Shown here: positions 9,801 to 19,115 of the stretch, piece after piece | Layout of the letters: every line of letters starts with the position of its first letter | Position numbering within the stretch: the first letter of the stretch is position 1 | Source of the DNA: Microcosmobacter mediterraneus | Lineage (GTDB): Bacteria > Bacteroidota > Bacteroidia > Flavobacteriales > Flavobacteriaceae | Assembly (NCBI RefSeq): GCF_031846265.1 | Contig: NZ_JAVRIA010000001.1 | Span: 124,001-188,000, forward strand | Direction: 5' to 3' | DNA: 64,000 bases | Program-made: the position numbers and the translations under genes | Notes under the pieces: model-generated | The model's database searches: none | Seen by the model: the letters and a program-made list of their open reading frames with translations, nothing else | Told to the model about the DNA's origin: nothing

Positions 9801-9945
9801 AATTGCCACTTATCGAAAAAAAAGAATTAGAACTCTGATATCGTTTATATTCGTTATGCTATTAATCAATTTTTTTAAAAAGGCGTCAGTGCATCAAATC
9901 ACAGTACAGTGTGTTTTGTCTCTGATGCTTTTTTTGTTTCCTATC

Positions 9946-11886
9946 ATGAAAAAACACCTTTTATTTATAAGTTTAATAACTTCTTTTTTGACTTTTAGTC
10001 AGGACAATATTAAAATTATTGATAGTATTATTAAAGTGGCTAAAAATCAGTCTAATGATTCTCTAGCTATTGAATCTTTGCATAAATCATTCTTTAATTA
10101 TTGTTATGCTAAACCAGAAATCTCAAGAGCTATAGGCGATCAAAGTATCGCTTTAAGTAAGGACTTAAAAACAGATTATTTATTAATAAGATCTTACTTA
10201 AGAAAGGGAATTTACTATGATATAGTAAGCAAAAAGGATAGTGCTCTTTTAGTATATGATCAAGCCTTTAAAATTGCAGAGAAGAACAATGATTTACAGG
10301 CTATGGCATCGGTTTACAATAATAGAGGTTTAATTGATTGGGATAGAGAAAATTTTGAAAAGGCAATGGAAAATTACCTTGAGTCCTTAAAAATTTTTAA
10401 AACCCTTAGACAAGATAGAGGTCAAGCTAATAATCTCAATAACATAGGATTATTACTAACAGAGTTAGATCGTGTGAAAGAGTCTAATAATTATCACAGA
10501 TTAGCTTTAAAGCTAAGACAAAAAATAGGTGATAAATATGGCGTTGGTGCTTCTCTAAGTAATTTATCTAAAAATTTTGGACTAGTTAAGCAGCATGATT
10601 CTAGTATATATTATTCTCATAAAGCTATTAAGGTTAAAGCGAATATAAATGATTTGAGAGGTCTTGGAATTACTTATAACCATTTGGGTTTAGATTATAA
10701 ACGTTTAGAAGTATATGACTCAGCAGTTTATTATTTAAAAAAGGCAGATAAAATTTATACAGACTTAAAGAACAAACGATTAAAAAGCTCTAATAATTCA
10801 GCCTTAGGGTCTGTCTATGATAATATTGGACAATTTAAAAATGCAGCTGATCAGTATCAAATTGCTCTAGAAAATCTATCTGAAGAAGAAATTCTTTCTC
10901 AATACAAGATGCAACGATTAATAGCATTTGCTTATAAAAATTTAAATGAATACAAGGCTTCAAATGAACGTTTTGAAATCGCACTAGCATTAAGAGATTC
11001 TATAGCTAATGAAAATGAAAAAGTTGCAACTCAAGAGGTTTTTGAGAAATATCAATCTGCTGAAAAAGAAAAAGAAATTCTAATTCAGCGTGCCGAAATT
11101 GCAGAACAAAACGTTTTAATTCAAAAACGTAATTATCAAGTTTATGGTTTAATTGGATTAGCACTTATTCTGGGTTTAATTGGTTATTTGTTTTACAACC
11201 AGCAGAAGCTTAAAAATAATCAGCTTAAAAAAGAAAATGAACTCAAAGATGCCTTGCTAAAAATAGAAACCCAGAATAAACTACAAGAGCAACGTTTAAG
11301 AATTAGCAGGGATTTGCATGACAATATTGGCGCACAGCTTACGTTTATTATTTCGTCTTTAGATAATTTAAAGTATGCGTTTAATATTGAAGATAAAGCA
11401 CTTACAACCAAATTAGAAACGATTAGTCAATTTACTTCTGGTACTATTTATGAGTTGCGAGATACCATTTGGGCCATGAATAAAGACACTATTAGTTTTG
11501 AGGATTTAAAATCTAGAATCACCAACTTTATTGATAAAGCAAACGAAATTTCTTCAGAAATCAATTTTGATTTTAGTATAGTCAATACAATAGATCAAAA
11601 TAGAGAATTTACTTCGATTGAAGGTATAAACATCCATCGCGTTATACAAGAAGCGGTTAACAATAGTTTAAAGCATGCAAAAGCATCTAATATTTCTGTA
11701 GATATTGATAAGTTAGGCTCGGCAATTCAAATTAAAATAGCTGATAATGGTTCTGGGTTTGATGTTGCTGCAACAGAAAAAGGTAATGGGCTTTCTAATA
11801 TGGAGAAGCGCATTAAATTATTAAATGGTAGCTATAATTTAAATTCTAAGCTTGGGGAAGGAACAACGGTTTTAATTACCATCTAA
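9946..11886 (+). CDS. TPR-containing sensor histidine kinase (HisKA_3 type), paralog 1
   Basis: A 646-residue kinase, with start at ATG 9946 (MKKHLLFISL, a signal peptide); the frame extends 30 codons upstream without signal-like sequence. Tetratricopeptide repeats fill residues ~40-390 (such as MASVYNNRGLIDWD and ANNLNNIGLLLTELD), then a coiled segment, one membrane helix (YGLIGLALILGLIGYLFY), a second coiled-coil, the phosphoacceptor box RISRDLHDNIGAQLTF, and an ATPase domain with VIQEAVNNSLKHA and GNGLSNMEKR. This is the NarX/DesK-type HK with a periplasmic TPR sensor. A very similar kinase follows 49 bases later. Confidence 0.92.
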   Translation: MKKHLLFISLITSFLTFSQDNIKIIDSIIKVAKNQSNDSLAIESLHKSFFNYCYAKPEISRAIGDQSIALSKDLKTDYLLIRSYLRKGIYYDIVSKKDSALLVYDQAFKIAEKNNDLQAMASVYNNRGLIDWDRENFEKAMENYLESLKIFKTLRQDRGQANNLNNIGLLLTELDRVKESNNYHRLALKLRQKIGDKYGVGASLSNLSKNFGLVKQHDSSIYYSHKAIKVKANINDLRGLGITYNHLGLDYKRLEVYDSAVYYLKKADKIYTDLKNKRLKSSNNSALGSVYDNIGQFKNAADQYQIALENLSEEEILSQYKMQRLIAFAYKNLNEYKASNERFEIALALRDSIANENEKVATQEVFEKYQSAEKEKEILIQRAEIAEQNVLIQKRNYQVYGLIGLALILGLIGYLFYNQQKLKNNQLKKENELKDALLKIETQNKLQEQRLRISRDLHDNIGAQLTFIISSLDNLKYAFNIEDKALTTKLETISQFTSGTIYELRDTIWAMNKDTISFEDLKSRITNFIDKANEISSEINFDFSIVNTIDQNREFTSIEGINIHRVIQEAVNNSLKHAKASNISVDIDKLGSAIQIKIADNGSGFDVAATEKGNGLSNMEKRIKLLNGSYNLNSKLGEGTTVLITI

Positions 11887-11935
11887 AGAAAATATAGTAT
11901 CTTCCTGTCCATTATTCAAAGCTTATTTTCTTGGT

Positions 11936-13810
11936 ATGAGAAATATTTTTTCAGGTATTTTGAGTCTGTTTCTAACAATCTCATTTGCACAAAATAACAA
12001 CTCGGAGTTAGTAGATTCTATAATTGATCAATATCGAAAAAACCCTAAAGAATCCATTCCTTTAGTAAAAGAAAAGATTGCAAATTTAGATTCTAAAGAC
12101 GCTTACCTCACAGCTAGATATAAAAGTTATTTGGCTGTTTTATATAGAGATTCTGGTTTGTTTACAGACTCCAAAGAATTATCTAATGAAGTTATTAATT
12201 CTACTAAAGATTCAATAATTCTTGGTTCTAGTTTTAATAATCTTGGAGCAGTGAACAGAAAATTAGGTGCTTATGAAGAAGCACTAGATAATTATATTAA
12301 AGCTTTAGCAATTTATGATCATCTTAATTTTAAACCAGAACAAGCTACAGTTAATAATAATATAGGTTTGGTTTATAGTTATTTGGGAGCAAATAAAAAG
12401 GCCATAGAATATCATTTAAAAGCCAAAGAAAGCTTTGAGTCTTTAGATAATAAGAAAGGAATTTCTGAGGTCTATAACAATATCGCAATTGTTTATGCCA
12501 ATGATGGTGATTTAGAAAAATCTCTGGATTACTTTAAATATTCTTTACAAATAGAAGAGTCACTAAACGATATAAAAGGTATTGCAGAATCACAAAATAA
12601 TGTTGGTGCAGTATTTTATTATCTACAAGAAATAGATTCAGCTTTAGTATATTTTAATAAATCTGCTGCTTTAGAACGAAGACTTAAAAACTTCCCTGGT
12701 GTTGCTGATAGTTATAATAATATAGCGCAAACACTCATTGAAACCAACAGAGTAAACGAATCAAAAGTATATATAGATAGTGCCTACTATTATTCTGAAA
12801 AGTACAATTTGGCAACAGGCTTGGAATCTGCCTTATATAATTACTCTAGTTATTTTGAAGAAAAAAATGATAATAAAAAAGCACTTCAATACTACAAAGA
12901 ACTCACCAAATTTAGAGATAGCTTAGTTAGTGTAGAAACAGCGAGTAAAGTTGCAGAGATCGATGTAAAATATCAAACTGAAAAAAAGGAAAAAGAAATT
13001 TTAGCGCAGCGAGCAGAGATAGCAGAGCAAGAATTAGATATTAGTGAAAAGAAAAGTCAGATGTTAGGATTAGGTATTTTAGCTGTTGTACTCGGATTGC
13101 TAGGCTTTTTGTTTTACAACCAACAAAAACTGAAAAACAGACAATTGCAAAAAGAAAATGAGCTCAAAGATGCTTTGCTAAAAATTGAGACTCAAAATAA
13201 ATTGCAAGAACAGCGCTTACGTATTAGTAGAGACTTGCACGATAACATAGGAGCACAATTAACCTTTATTATATCATCTTTAGATAATTTAAAATACGGT
13301 TTTAAGCTTCCAGATAAATTATCTAATAAGTTAAGTAGTATAAGTTCATTTACATCTAGTACTATTCAAGAATTAAGAGATACAATTTGGGCTATGAATA
13401 AAAATGATATCTCCTTTGAAGATTTAAAGGTACGTCTATCAAATTTTATTGAAAAAGCAGATAAAGTAAAAGATACTGTAGTTTTTGATTTTAAACTATC
13501 AAAAGCATTACCAGATCAATTAAGTTTTACCTCAGTAAAAGGGATGAATATTTATAGGATAATTCAAGAAGCGGTTAATAATGCCTTAAAGTATTCTGAA
13601 GCTTCAAAAATTAAAGTTTCAGTTGATAAAACTAAAGATGAGTTGTTATTTTCGGTAAATGATAACGGTAAAGGTTTTGATATAGAGAAGACGGATTTAG
13701 GCAATGGTTTAAACAATATGAAAAAGAGAGCAGAAGAGATAAAAGGTGTCTTAGATATTAAATCAAAAACTTCTGAAGGAACTGAAATTTTACTCAGATT
13801 TCAATATTAA
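11936..13810 (+). CDS. TPR-containing sensor histidine kinase (HisKA_3 type), paralog 2
   Basis: A 624-residue kinase with the same plan as its upstream neighbour: signal peptide (LFLTISFAQ), TPR array, membrane helix (MLGLGILAVVLGLLGFLFY), coiled-coil, H-box RISRDLHDNIGAQLTF, N-box IIQEAVNNALKYS, and G-box NGLNNMKKR. The transmitter halves of the two kinases are almost identical over long stretches, while the TPR parts differ, which points to tandem duplication and sensor divergence. A LuxR-type response regulator follows 68 bases downstream. Confidence 0.92.
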   Translation: MRNIFSGILSLFLTISFAQNNNSELVDSIIDQYRKNPKESIPLVKEKIANLDSKDAYLTARYKSYLAVLYRDSGLFTDSKELSNEVINSTKDSIILGSSFNNLGAVNRKLGAYEEALDNYIKALAIYDHLNFKPEQATVNNNIGLVYSYLGANKKAIEYHLKAKESFESLDNKKGISEVYNNIAIVYANDGDLEKSLDYFKYSLQIEESLNDIKGIAESQNNVGAVFYYLQEIDSALVYFNKSAALERRLKNFPGVADSYNNIAQTLIETNRVNESKVYIDSAYYYSEKYNLATGLESALYNYSSYFEEKNDNKKALQYYKELTKFRDSLVSVETASKVAEIDVKYQTEKKEKEILAQRAEIAEQELDISEKKSQMLGLGILAVVLGLLGFLFYNQQKLKNRQLQKENELKDALLKIETQNKLQEQRLRISRDLHDNIGAQLTFIISSLDNLKYGFKLPDKLSNKLSSISSFTSSTIQELRDTIWAMNKNDISFEDLKVRLSNFIEKADKVKDTVVFDFKLSKALPDQLSFTSVKGMNIYRIIQEAVNNALKYSEASKIKVSVDKTKDELLFSVNDNGKGFDIEKTDLGNGLNNMKKRAEEIKGVLDIKSKTSEGTEILLRFQY

Positions 13811-13878
13811 AATAAGACATTTGCCTTAGTCTTTAATGATATACTAAGTTGTAAATTGTTTGCACTAATTTTAAGCTG

Positions 13879-14529
13879 ATGAAAATAAAAATAGCCATAG
13901 TAGACGATAATACCTTTTTAATATCTGCAGTTAAAGAGAAACTATCATTTTTTGAAGATTTAAACTATAAGTTTTCTGCAATGCATGGTTCTGATCTCTT
14001 AGCTAAATTGGAAGATAATCACAATCTAGACCTCATTTTAATGGATATAGAAATGCCTGTACTCAATGGAATTGAGACTACAGAAATAGTGAAGCAAAAG
14101 TATCCACATATTAAAATTATAATGCTTACTGTCTTTGATAATGATGAAAATATTTTTAATGCTATTAGAGCTGGAGCAGATGGTTATTTGCTTAAAGATG
14201 TCGATGCTAAAACATTACACGATGGTATTGTTGAGACTTTAAATGGTGGTGCAGCAATGAACCCTTCAATTGCTTTAAAAACATTAAAACTACTCAGAAA
14301 TCCAATAGATATAGAAAACCCTAAAGACAAAGAAGATATTCAATTAACCAATAGAGAAACTGAAGTTTTGGAGCATTTAAGTAAGGGCTTAAACTATAAA
14401 CAAATAGCTGATAATCTTATTTTATCACCAAGTACAGTGCGTAAACACATTGAAAATATTTACAAGAAATTACAAGTCCACAATAAGCTTGAAGCTGTCC
14501 AAAAAGCAAAACGCAATAATTTAATTTAA
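13879..14529 (+). CDS. NarL/LuxR-type response regulator
   Basis: A 216-residue regulator. The receiver domain (1-120) has acidic pocket D9/D10, phospho-acceptor D56 (LILMDIEMP), Thr in IIMLTVFD and Lys in GYLLKDV. The C-terminal LuxR helix-turn-helix (~152-210) has LTNRETEVLEHLSKGLNYKQ and SPSTVRKHIENIYKKL. Cognate to one or both TPR kinases just upstream, as it is the only regulator in the cluster. Its stop lies 4 bases from the convergent GH9 stop. Targets are unknown. Confidence 0.92.
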   Translation: MKIKIAIVDDNTFLISAVKEKLSFFEDLNYKFSAMHGSDLLAKLEDNHNLDLILMDIEMPVLNGIETTEIVKQKYPHIKIIMLTVFDNDENIFNAIRAGADGYLLKDVDAKTLHDGIVETLNGGAAMNPSIALKTLKLLRNPIDIENPKDKEDIQLTNRETEVLEHLSKGLNYKQIADNLILSPSTVRKHIENIYKKLQVHNKLEAVQKAKRNNLI

Positions 14530-14533
14530 TCTC

Positions 14534-16642
14534 TTAGTTTTTAATTAGTTTGAGATTTTTTGTCTTTCCTTCTAAGGCAATGGAAACAACATAAAAACCA
14601 TCTTGTAATTTTGAGATATCAATCGTTTCTGATTTGTTAAGTGAAGGAATATTTAAAACTGTTTGTCCATTAATACCTCTTATAGTTACTGAAATATTAT
14701 TGTAATTAATACCATTAATTGTTACAAATGTTTTAGAAGGATTTGGACTTAATTTTAAATCTATAGTACTTAATTCAAAATCATTATTACTTAAAATATC
14801 ATTTTCATTAAGCCTTGCAATTCCTGCTAATAGTCTAATATATGCTGCCTGATAGTATATGGCAGGTTCACTAATTTCCCAAGAATTATCTGGGTTACTC
14901 GTATTAAAATCTAAATAACTTTTTTGTAATGGCTGACCATAAGGAGGTGTAAGGTTTGTATTTGCAGTATAGTTTTGATTACATCCACCAGAAAGATATC
15001 CAGGTGCAGGACCATAAGCTGTGGTATCTTCATTATCCCATTGAGAACCATCTGCAAACCAAAAATGATAAATTTCTTTAAGACTATTTTCTGCTCCATA
15101 ATCTTGCATAGAACTTAAATACACAATATCTAATGGATTTACTCCATGGAAATAATGAAGAATTTCCTTGGCTCTTAACCCAAAACTAGAACTTGCAGTA
15201 GTATTAATATTGTAATGTTTAAAAATTAAATTTAGATTACCCATTGACGCTCTAGACGAGTTGCTTCCCCAATGATAAGTCCAATCATTACAGTAACCTC
15301 TATATAAGTCTAAATTGTTAAACTGAAAGTAATTATTGTAGTTGTTAGAAGATGCAGTTTGTGCGGAGTTGAGAATCAAATTAACTGTAGAGTTATCTGC
15401 ATTGTTAAGCGTGGTGTAGTGCAGCAACGCATCAATTTCTCTGATTGCATAATTTTCCCATTGATTATTATTAATTACCTCAGTATCGTTAATGTTATTA
15501 ATGATATATTGGTTGTAAGAAGAATTTCCGGTAATATCGTAAAGATATATAGCAGCTGTTAATGCCATCTTTCTTTGGTCTGCTGAAGACCTGTCTGCAT
15601 CTCCAGCGACTACTGAGCCATCATCACAATGTTCTTGTAAGGTATTGTTGTTTAAGAAAGGTAAAACCCATTGCCAACATAGCTCTGCTTTTTCTTCTAA
15701 AGTTTGAGCATAATTTGAAAGTGGTGGAAATTCTTTAAACACCCTGGAAGCATGTGATAGCATTGAAGCATTGGCAATAGCTGATGAGGTACAAACTGGA
15801 GCATAATAACGTATATCATTATTTAAACTTGGAGGTGTATTTACATTTTCTCCATAATTTCTATTACCAACTTTTATATGTACAGAACCATCAGCATTAA
15901 TCATTTTTAATAACCAATCTGTTTCCCATTTAATTTCATCAATAATATCTGGTATTCCATTTCCAGATTCAGGAATATTAAAATCATCGCCAAACATATT
16001 AGGATTAATGGTGTAAGCCCAAAGTAAATCGTGTACAGCAGTTTCGGCAAAAGTAACATACTTGTTATTGTCACCAGCATCAAACCAACCGCCTCGCATA
16101 TCTTTTGTTGTCAAAGTATTAGTTTGGTCGTAAACATCTCTAGCAAACTCATCTTGAGTAAATGATATTCCATCTACATATTCTGAGGAGACATAAGGTG
16201 TAGTTTTTTCAATATTAGCTCTATTGTAATAGAACATTTTGGTAGTAACTTTCAGAATATCATCATAAACAGCATCATTAATTTCAAAAATTGCTGAAGA
16301 TTCACTAGTTGAAGGATCAAAAATATAATAACTACCAGGATTTGTTACAGACGAAAAATCAAACCACCAACCATTATCTCCAGATTGTGAGTGTACTCCA
16401 CCATTATTCCAAGATGAAATTAAGCCTGTGAAAATAACAGTATTGGTATTTGCATCTCTAACTTCTAGACTGTTATTTGGTGTGTAGTTTAATGCGCTAT
16501 TAAACCCAATTTGCGGATTGCTAATTACAGCAACCTTGGTGTTATTAACTCTGTAACCAAATTGGTCAACATGAATAAAATCACTGTGCTGCGCCAAACA
16601 AAATAGTGGTAAAAAAAACTGAAGTAGGTAAATCTTTTTCAT
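14534..16642 (-). CDS. Glycoside hydrolase family 9 (endoglucanase-like) with T9SS type A sorting domain
   Basis: A 702-residue secreted enzyme: signal peptide (LPLFCLAQ), CelD-type Ig-like N-terminal domain (~20-125, with DFIHVDQFGYRVNNTKVAV), then the (alpha/alpha)6 GH9 catalytic domain. The catalytic Asp region is MRGGWFDAGDNNKYV; FHGVNPLDIVYLSS is the conserved GH9 loop; the late acid Glu is in SWEISEPAIYYQAAYIRLLA. The C-terminus (NPSKTFVTI...KNLKLIKN) is a type A sorting domain. It should act on beta-1,4- or mixed-linkage glucans at the cell surface. No SusC/SusD or other glycosidases are adjacent, so it is not part of a visible PUL. Confidence 0.9.
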   Translation of the reverse strand: MKKIYLLQFFLPLFCLAQHSDFIHVDQFGYRVNNTKVAVISNPQIGFNSALNYTPNNSLEVRDANTNTVIFTGLISSWNNGGVHSQSGDNGWWFDFSSVTNPGSYYIFDPSTSESSAIFEINDAVYDDILKVTTKMFYYNRANIEKTTPYVSSEYVDGISFTQDEFARDVYDQTNTLTTKDMRGGWFDAGDNNKYVTFAETAVHDLLWAYTINPNMFGDDFNIPESGNGIPDIIDEIKWETDWLLKMINADGSVHIKVGNRNYGENVNTPPSLNNDIRYYAPVCTSSAIANASMLSHASRVFKEFPPLSNYAQTLEEKAELCWQWVLPFLNNNTLQEHCDDGSVVAGDADRSSADQRKMALTAAIYLYDITGNSSYNQYIINNINDTEVINNNQWENYAIREIDALLHYTTLNNADNSTVNLILNSAQTASSNNYNNYFQFNNLDLYRGYCNDWTYHWGSNSSRASMGNLNLIFKHYNINTTASSSFGLRAKEILHYFHGVNPLDIVYLSSMQDYGAENSLKEIYHFWFADGSQWDNEDTTAYGPAPGYLSGGCNQNYTANTNLTPPYGQPLQKSYLDFNTSNPDNSWEISEPAIYYQAAYIRLLAGIARLNENDILSNNDFELSTIDLKLSPNPSKTFVTINGINYNNISVTIRGINGQTVLNIPSLNKSETIDISKLQDGFYVVSIALEGKTKNLKLIKN

Positions 16643-16705
16643 TGTAGGTAGGTTTAGAAATGAGACTATACCTAAATATACGACAAGAATTAGATTTTAG
16701 ATGTT

Positions 16706-17158
16706 TTAAACTGATACACTTTTAGGTACAAGTTTCGTGTAATCACCATTATGACGTATAACATCTCTTACAATTGAGGACGAAATATAAGATGTACTAG
16801 CTGCTGTTAAAAGAAACACAGTTTCTATAGGTGCAAGATCTCTGTTAGTATGTGCAATAGCCTTTTCAAATTCGAAATCTGCTGGATTACGAAGACCTCT
16901 AAGGATAAAATCTACATTATTTTTTTGACAAAAGTCAACGGTTAAACCTTTATAAGTAACCACAGAGACTTTGGGTTCATTTTTAAAGGCATTTTCAATA
17001 AATGCTTTACGTTGTTCTAAAGAGAACATGTATTTTTTATCAGCATTTATACCAATAGCTACGATAACTTCATCAAAAAGCTGTATACCACGTTTAATAA
17101 TATCGTAATGTCCTAATGTAATGGGATCAAAAGAACCTGGAAAAACAGCACGTTTCAT
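16706..17158 (-). CDS. coaD: Pantetheine-phosphate adenylyltransferase
   Basis: A 150-residue enzyme of normal length that makes dephospho-CoA from 4'-phosphopantetheine and ATP. It has the nucleotidyltransferase motif FPGSFDPITLGHYDII (TLGH is the [H/T]xGH signature), RGLRNPADFEFE, and the C-terminal ISSSIVRDV motif. A 13-bp perfect inverted repeat sits 3 bases upstream of its start. It is in line with ddl (minus strand), with a small ORF in between. Confidence 0.97.
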   Translation of the reverse strand: MKRAVFPGSFDPITLGHYDIIKRGIQLFDEVIVAIGINADKKYMFSLEQRKAFIENAFKNEPKVSVVTYKGLTVDFCQKNNVDFILRGLRNPADFEFEKAIAHTNRDLAPIETVFLLTAASTSYISSSIVRDVIRHNGDYTKLVPKSVSV

Positions 17159-17161
17159 CTG

Positions 17162-17195
17162 TAGTTATATTTGATTATTGTTTCAAATATAACTA
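17162..17195. repeat. 13-bp perfect inverted repeat immediately upstream of coaD
   Basis: TAGTTATATTTGA and TCAAATATAACTA flank an 8-base loop. Each arm contains TATATTTG, a TAnnTTTG -7 box, so the minus-strand copy (17184-17191) could be the coaD promoter element and the palindrome an operator over it. AT-rich arms with no T tract make it a weak terminator candidate. Confidence 0.7.
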
Positions 17196-17244
17196 TTAAT
17201 TCTAGAAGTTTAGAACTAAAATTGAGATGTTACAACGTCAATAT

Positions 17245-17361
17245 CTACTTAGTGCTAGAGAATAAAACAGTAGCAATAATTAATATGGTTAAGAAAGAAA
17301 AAAGATAATTAACGTATTTCAATTTTGCGTACGAAAACGTTCTAATAAAATTAGATTTCAT
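17245..17361 (-). CDS. Small membrane ORF (38 aa), hypothetical
   Basis: An ATG-initiated ORF of 38 codons between ddl and coaD, same strand as both. It starts MKSNFIRTFSYAKLKYV (basic, tyrosine-rich) and continues into one hydrophobic segment, NYLFSFLTILIIATVLF, ending SSTK. The positive-inside basic stretch plus a single helix is what a small inner-membrane protein looks like. It fills much of an otherwise empty 241-bp gap. I do not recognise a family; chance cannot be excluded at this length. Confidence 0.4.
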   Translation of the reverse strand: MKSNFIRTFSYAKLKYVNYLFSFLTILIIATVLFSSTK

Positions 17362-17399
17362 AGTTTGTAGGTTAAGATTTGGTATCACTAATATAGAAA

Positions 17400-18377
17400 T
17401 TATTTTTTAAATGCCTCTTCTATAGCATTTTCAAAGAGTTTTTTTAAGGAAATTCCAGCAGCTGCAGCTTGTTGTGGTAAGATACTTTCTTTAGTTAGCC
17501 CAGGCACTGTATTCATTTCTATAAGGTGTGGCTCACCATTTTTAAAAATATATTCGCTCCTGCTAAATCCAGTCATTTTTAAGATGTCATAGACGCGTTT
17601 GGCTACCTCATTAGCTTTATTTTCTAAATCCTTTGAAAGTCTTGCAGGTGTAATTTCTTGAGATTTTCCTAAGTACTTAGCTTCGTAATCAAAAAAATCG
17701 TTTTCACTAACAATTTCAGTTATTGGTAATACTTTAGTTTCACCTTGGTATGTTATAACACCTATAGATACTTCTGTGCCATCTAAAAATTCTTCAATAA
17801 TAATCTCATTATCTTCTTTAAATGCAAAAGTAACAGCTTGTTGTATATCTTCTTTTTTAGATACTTTACTGATTCCAAAACTACTGCCAGCTTTATTAGC
17901 TTTTACAAAGCAAGGTAATCCTACTTTGGCTATTATAGCATCTTCATTAATAACATCTCCAAGATTTAGGTAATAACTCTTGGCCATTTTAATACCATAA
18001 GGTTTTAAGGTGGATAACAAGTCTCGTTTATTAAAGGACAATGCTGCATTGTACATACTGCAACTTGTATGTGGAATTTGTAATAACTCAAAATAAGATT
18101 GCATATAGCCATCCTCACCAGGAGAGCCATGAATGGCATTAAAAACACAATCAAATACTATTTTTTTTGATGCTATAGTTACGGAAAAATCATGTTTATC
18201 AATATCAAACTCGGTATTATTATCATCGACATAAACCCATTTATCTTTGAAAATATGAATCCTATACGTATTGTAGAGCAACTTATCTAAAGTTTCATAG
18301 ACGACATTACCACTTTTAAGCGAAATTTTAAACTCGCTAGAGTAGCCTCCCATGATTATAGCTATATTTTTTTTCAT
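17400..18377 (-). CDS. ddl: D-alanine--D-alanine ligase
   Basis: A 325-residue ATP-grasp enzyme joining two D-Ala for peptidoglycan precursors. It opens with KNIAIIMGGYSSEFKISLKSG and has the NAIHGSPGEDGYMQ loop, KANKAGSSFGISKV in the ATP-grasp, EEFLDGTEVSIGV, and a C-terminal LIEMNTVPGLTKESILPQQ metal-binding motif. Length is normal. It is divergent from the PASTA gene (164 bases) and ~240 bases from coaD on the same strand. Confidence 0.96.
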   Translation of the reverse strand: MKKNIAIIMGGYSSEFKISLKSGNVVYETLDKLLYNTYRIHIFKDKWVYVDDNNTEFDIDKHDFSVTIASKKIVFDCVFNAIHGSPGEDGYMQSYFELLQIPHTSCSMYNAALSFNKRDLLSTLKPYGIKMAKSYYLNLGDVINEDAIIAKVGLPCFVKANKAGSSFGISKVSKKEDIQQAVTFAFKEDNEIIIEEFLDGTEVSIGVITYQGETKVLPITEIVSENDFFDYEAKYLGKSQEITPARLSKDLENKANEVAKRVYDILKMTGFSRSEYIFKNGEPHLIEMNTVPGLTKESILPQQAAAAGISLKKLFENAIEEAFKK

Positions 18378-18541
18378 AGTTTGCTCTGCAAAAGCAGGTG
18401 TTTTATTGTATTAAGTGTAACTCTAGTAATCTAAAGTTTATAATATTTCGTAAGTATATTGAGTTATGTTAAACTATCAACCCGAAAGCAAAACGATAAA
18501 CGCATAGCTTTTTATATATTTGTCGAGAACTAAAGTACTAA

Positions 18542-19093
18542 ATGAGTCTAATAAAATTCCTAACAAGTAAAGTTTTTTTTAAACAAGTTGCATTAGCCTT
18601 TGTGGCTGTTATTGTAATTTGTTTTTTATTGTTGCAATGGTTAAAGTCTACCACAAATCATGGTGAGTTTATCGTTGTGCCAGATCTTACAGGTAAATCT
18701 TTAGAAGTTGCAGATATAGAGCTAAAGGATAATGATCTAAGAATGGAGATACAGGATTCTGCTAATTATAATCCTAAATATCCCAAGTATTCTGTTATTG
18801 AGCAATACCCACTTGCTGGTGCAAAGGTAAAAGAAGATCGTAAAATTCAATTAATTTTAAATCCATCAGGTTACAGAAAAGTAGCTGTACCTAATATAGT
18901 TCGTAGAACATTTAGACAAGCCAAACCAACGCTTGAAGCTTTAGGGTTTGTGGTTGGTGATATAAGCTACCAAGATGATATAGGTAAGGACGAAGTACTC
19001 GCTGTAAGATATAAAGGAAAACCTATAAAAGCAGGTGAAAAACTACCTTTAAAATCTACTATAGATTTGGTGCTGGGCAATGGGAATAGATAA
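18542..19093 (+). CDS. PASTA domain protein
   Basis: A 183-residue membrane-anchored protein: N-terminal cytoplasmic stub, one membrane helix (ALAFVAVIVICFLLLQWL), then two PASTA domains starting at VPDLTGKSLEVADIEL (~45) and VPNIVRRTFRQAKPTL (~119). PASTA domains usually bind muropeptides or beta-lactams; here there is no kinase domain, so it may be a peptidoglycan-binding accessory. It is followed 22 bases later by the RluD-type gene and is divergent from ddl. A TATATTTG box (18515-18522) is 20 bases upstream. Confidence 0.9.
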   Translation: MSLIKFLTSKVFFKQVALAFVAVIVICFLLLQWLKSTTNHGEFIVVPDLTGKSLEVADIELKDNDLRMEIQDSANYNPKYPKYSVIEQYPLAGAKVKEDRKIQLILNPSGYRKVAVPNIVRRTFRQAKPTLEALGFVVGDISYQDDIGKDEVLAVRYKGKPIKAGEKLPLKSTIDLVLGNGNR

Positions 19094-19115
19094 TACAATA
19101 TTTCCACTTTAAACC

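Noticed and set aside
9856..9945. N-terminal extension of the first TPR kinase
   Set aside because: The downstream ATG at 9946 opens a proper signal peptide; the 30 extra codons would bury it.
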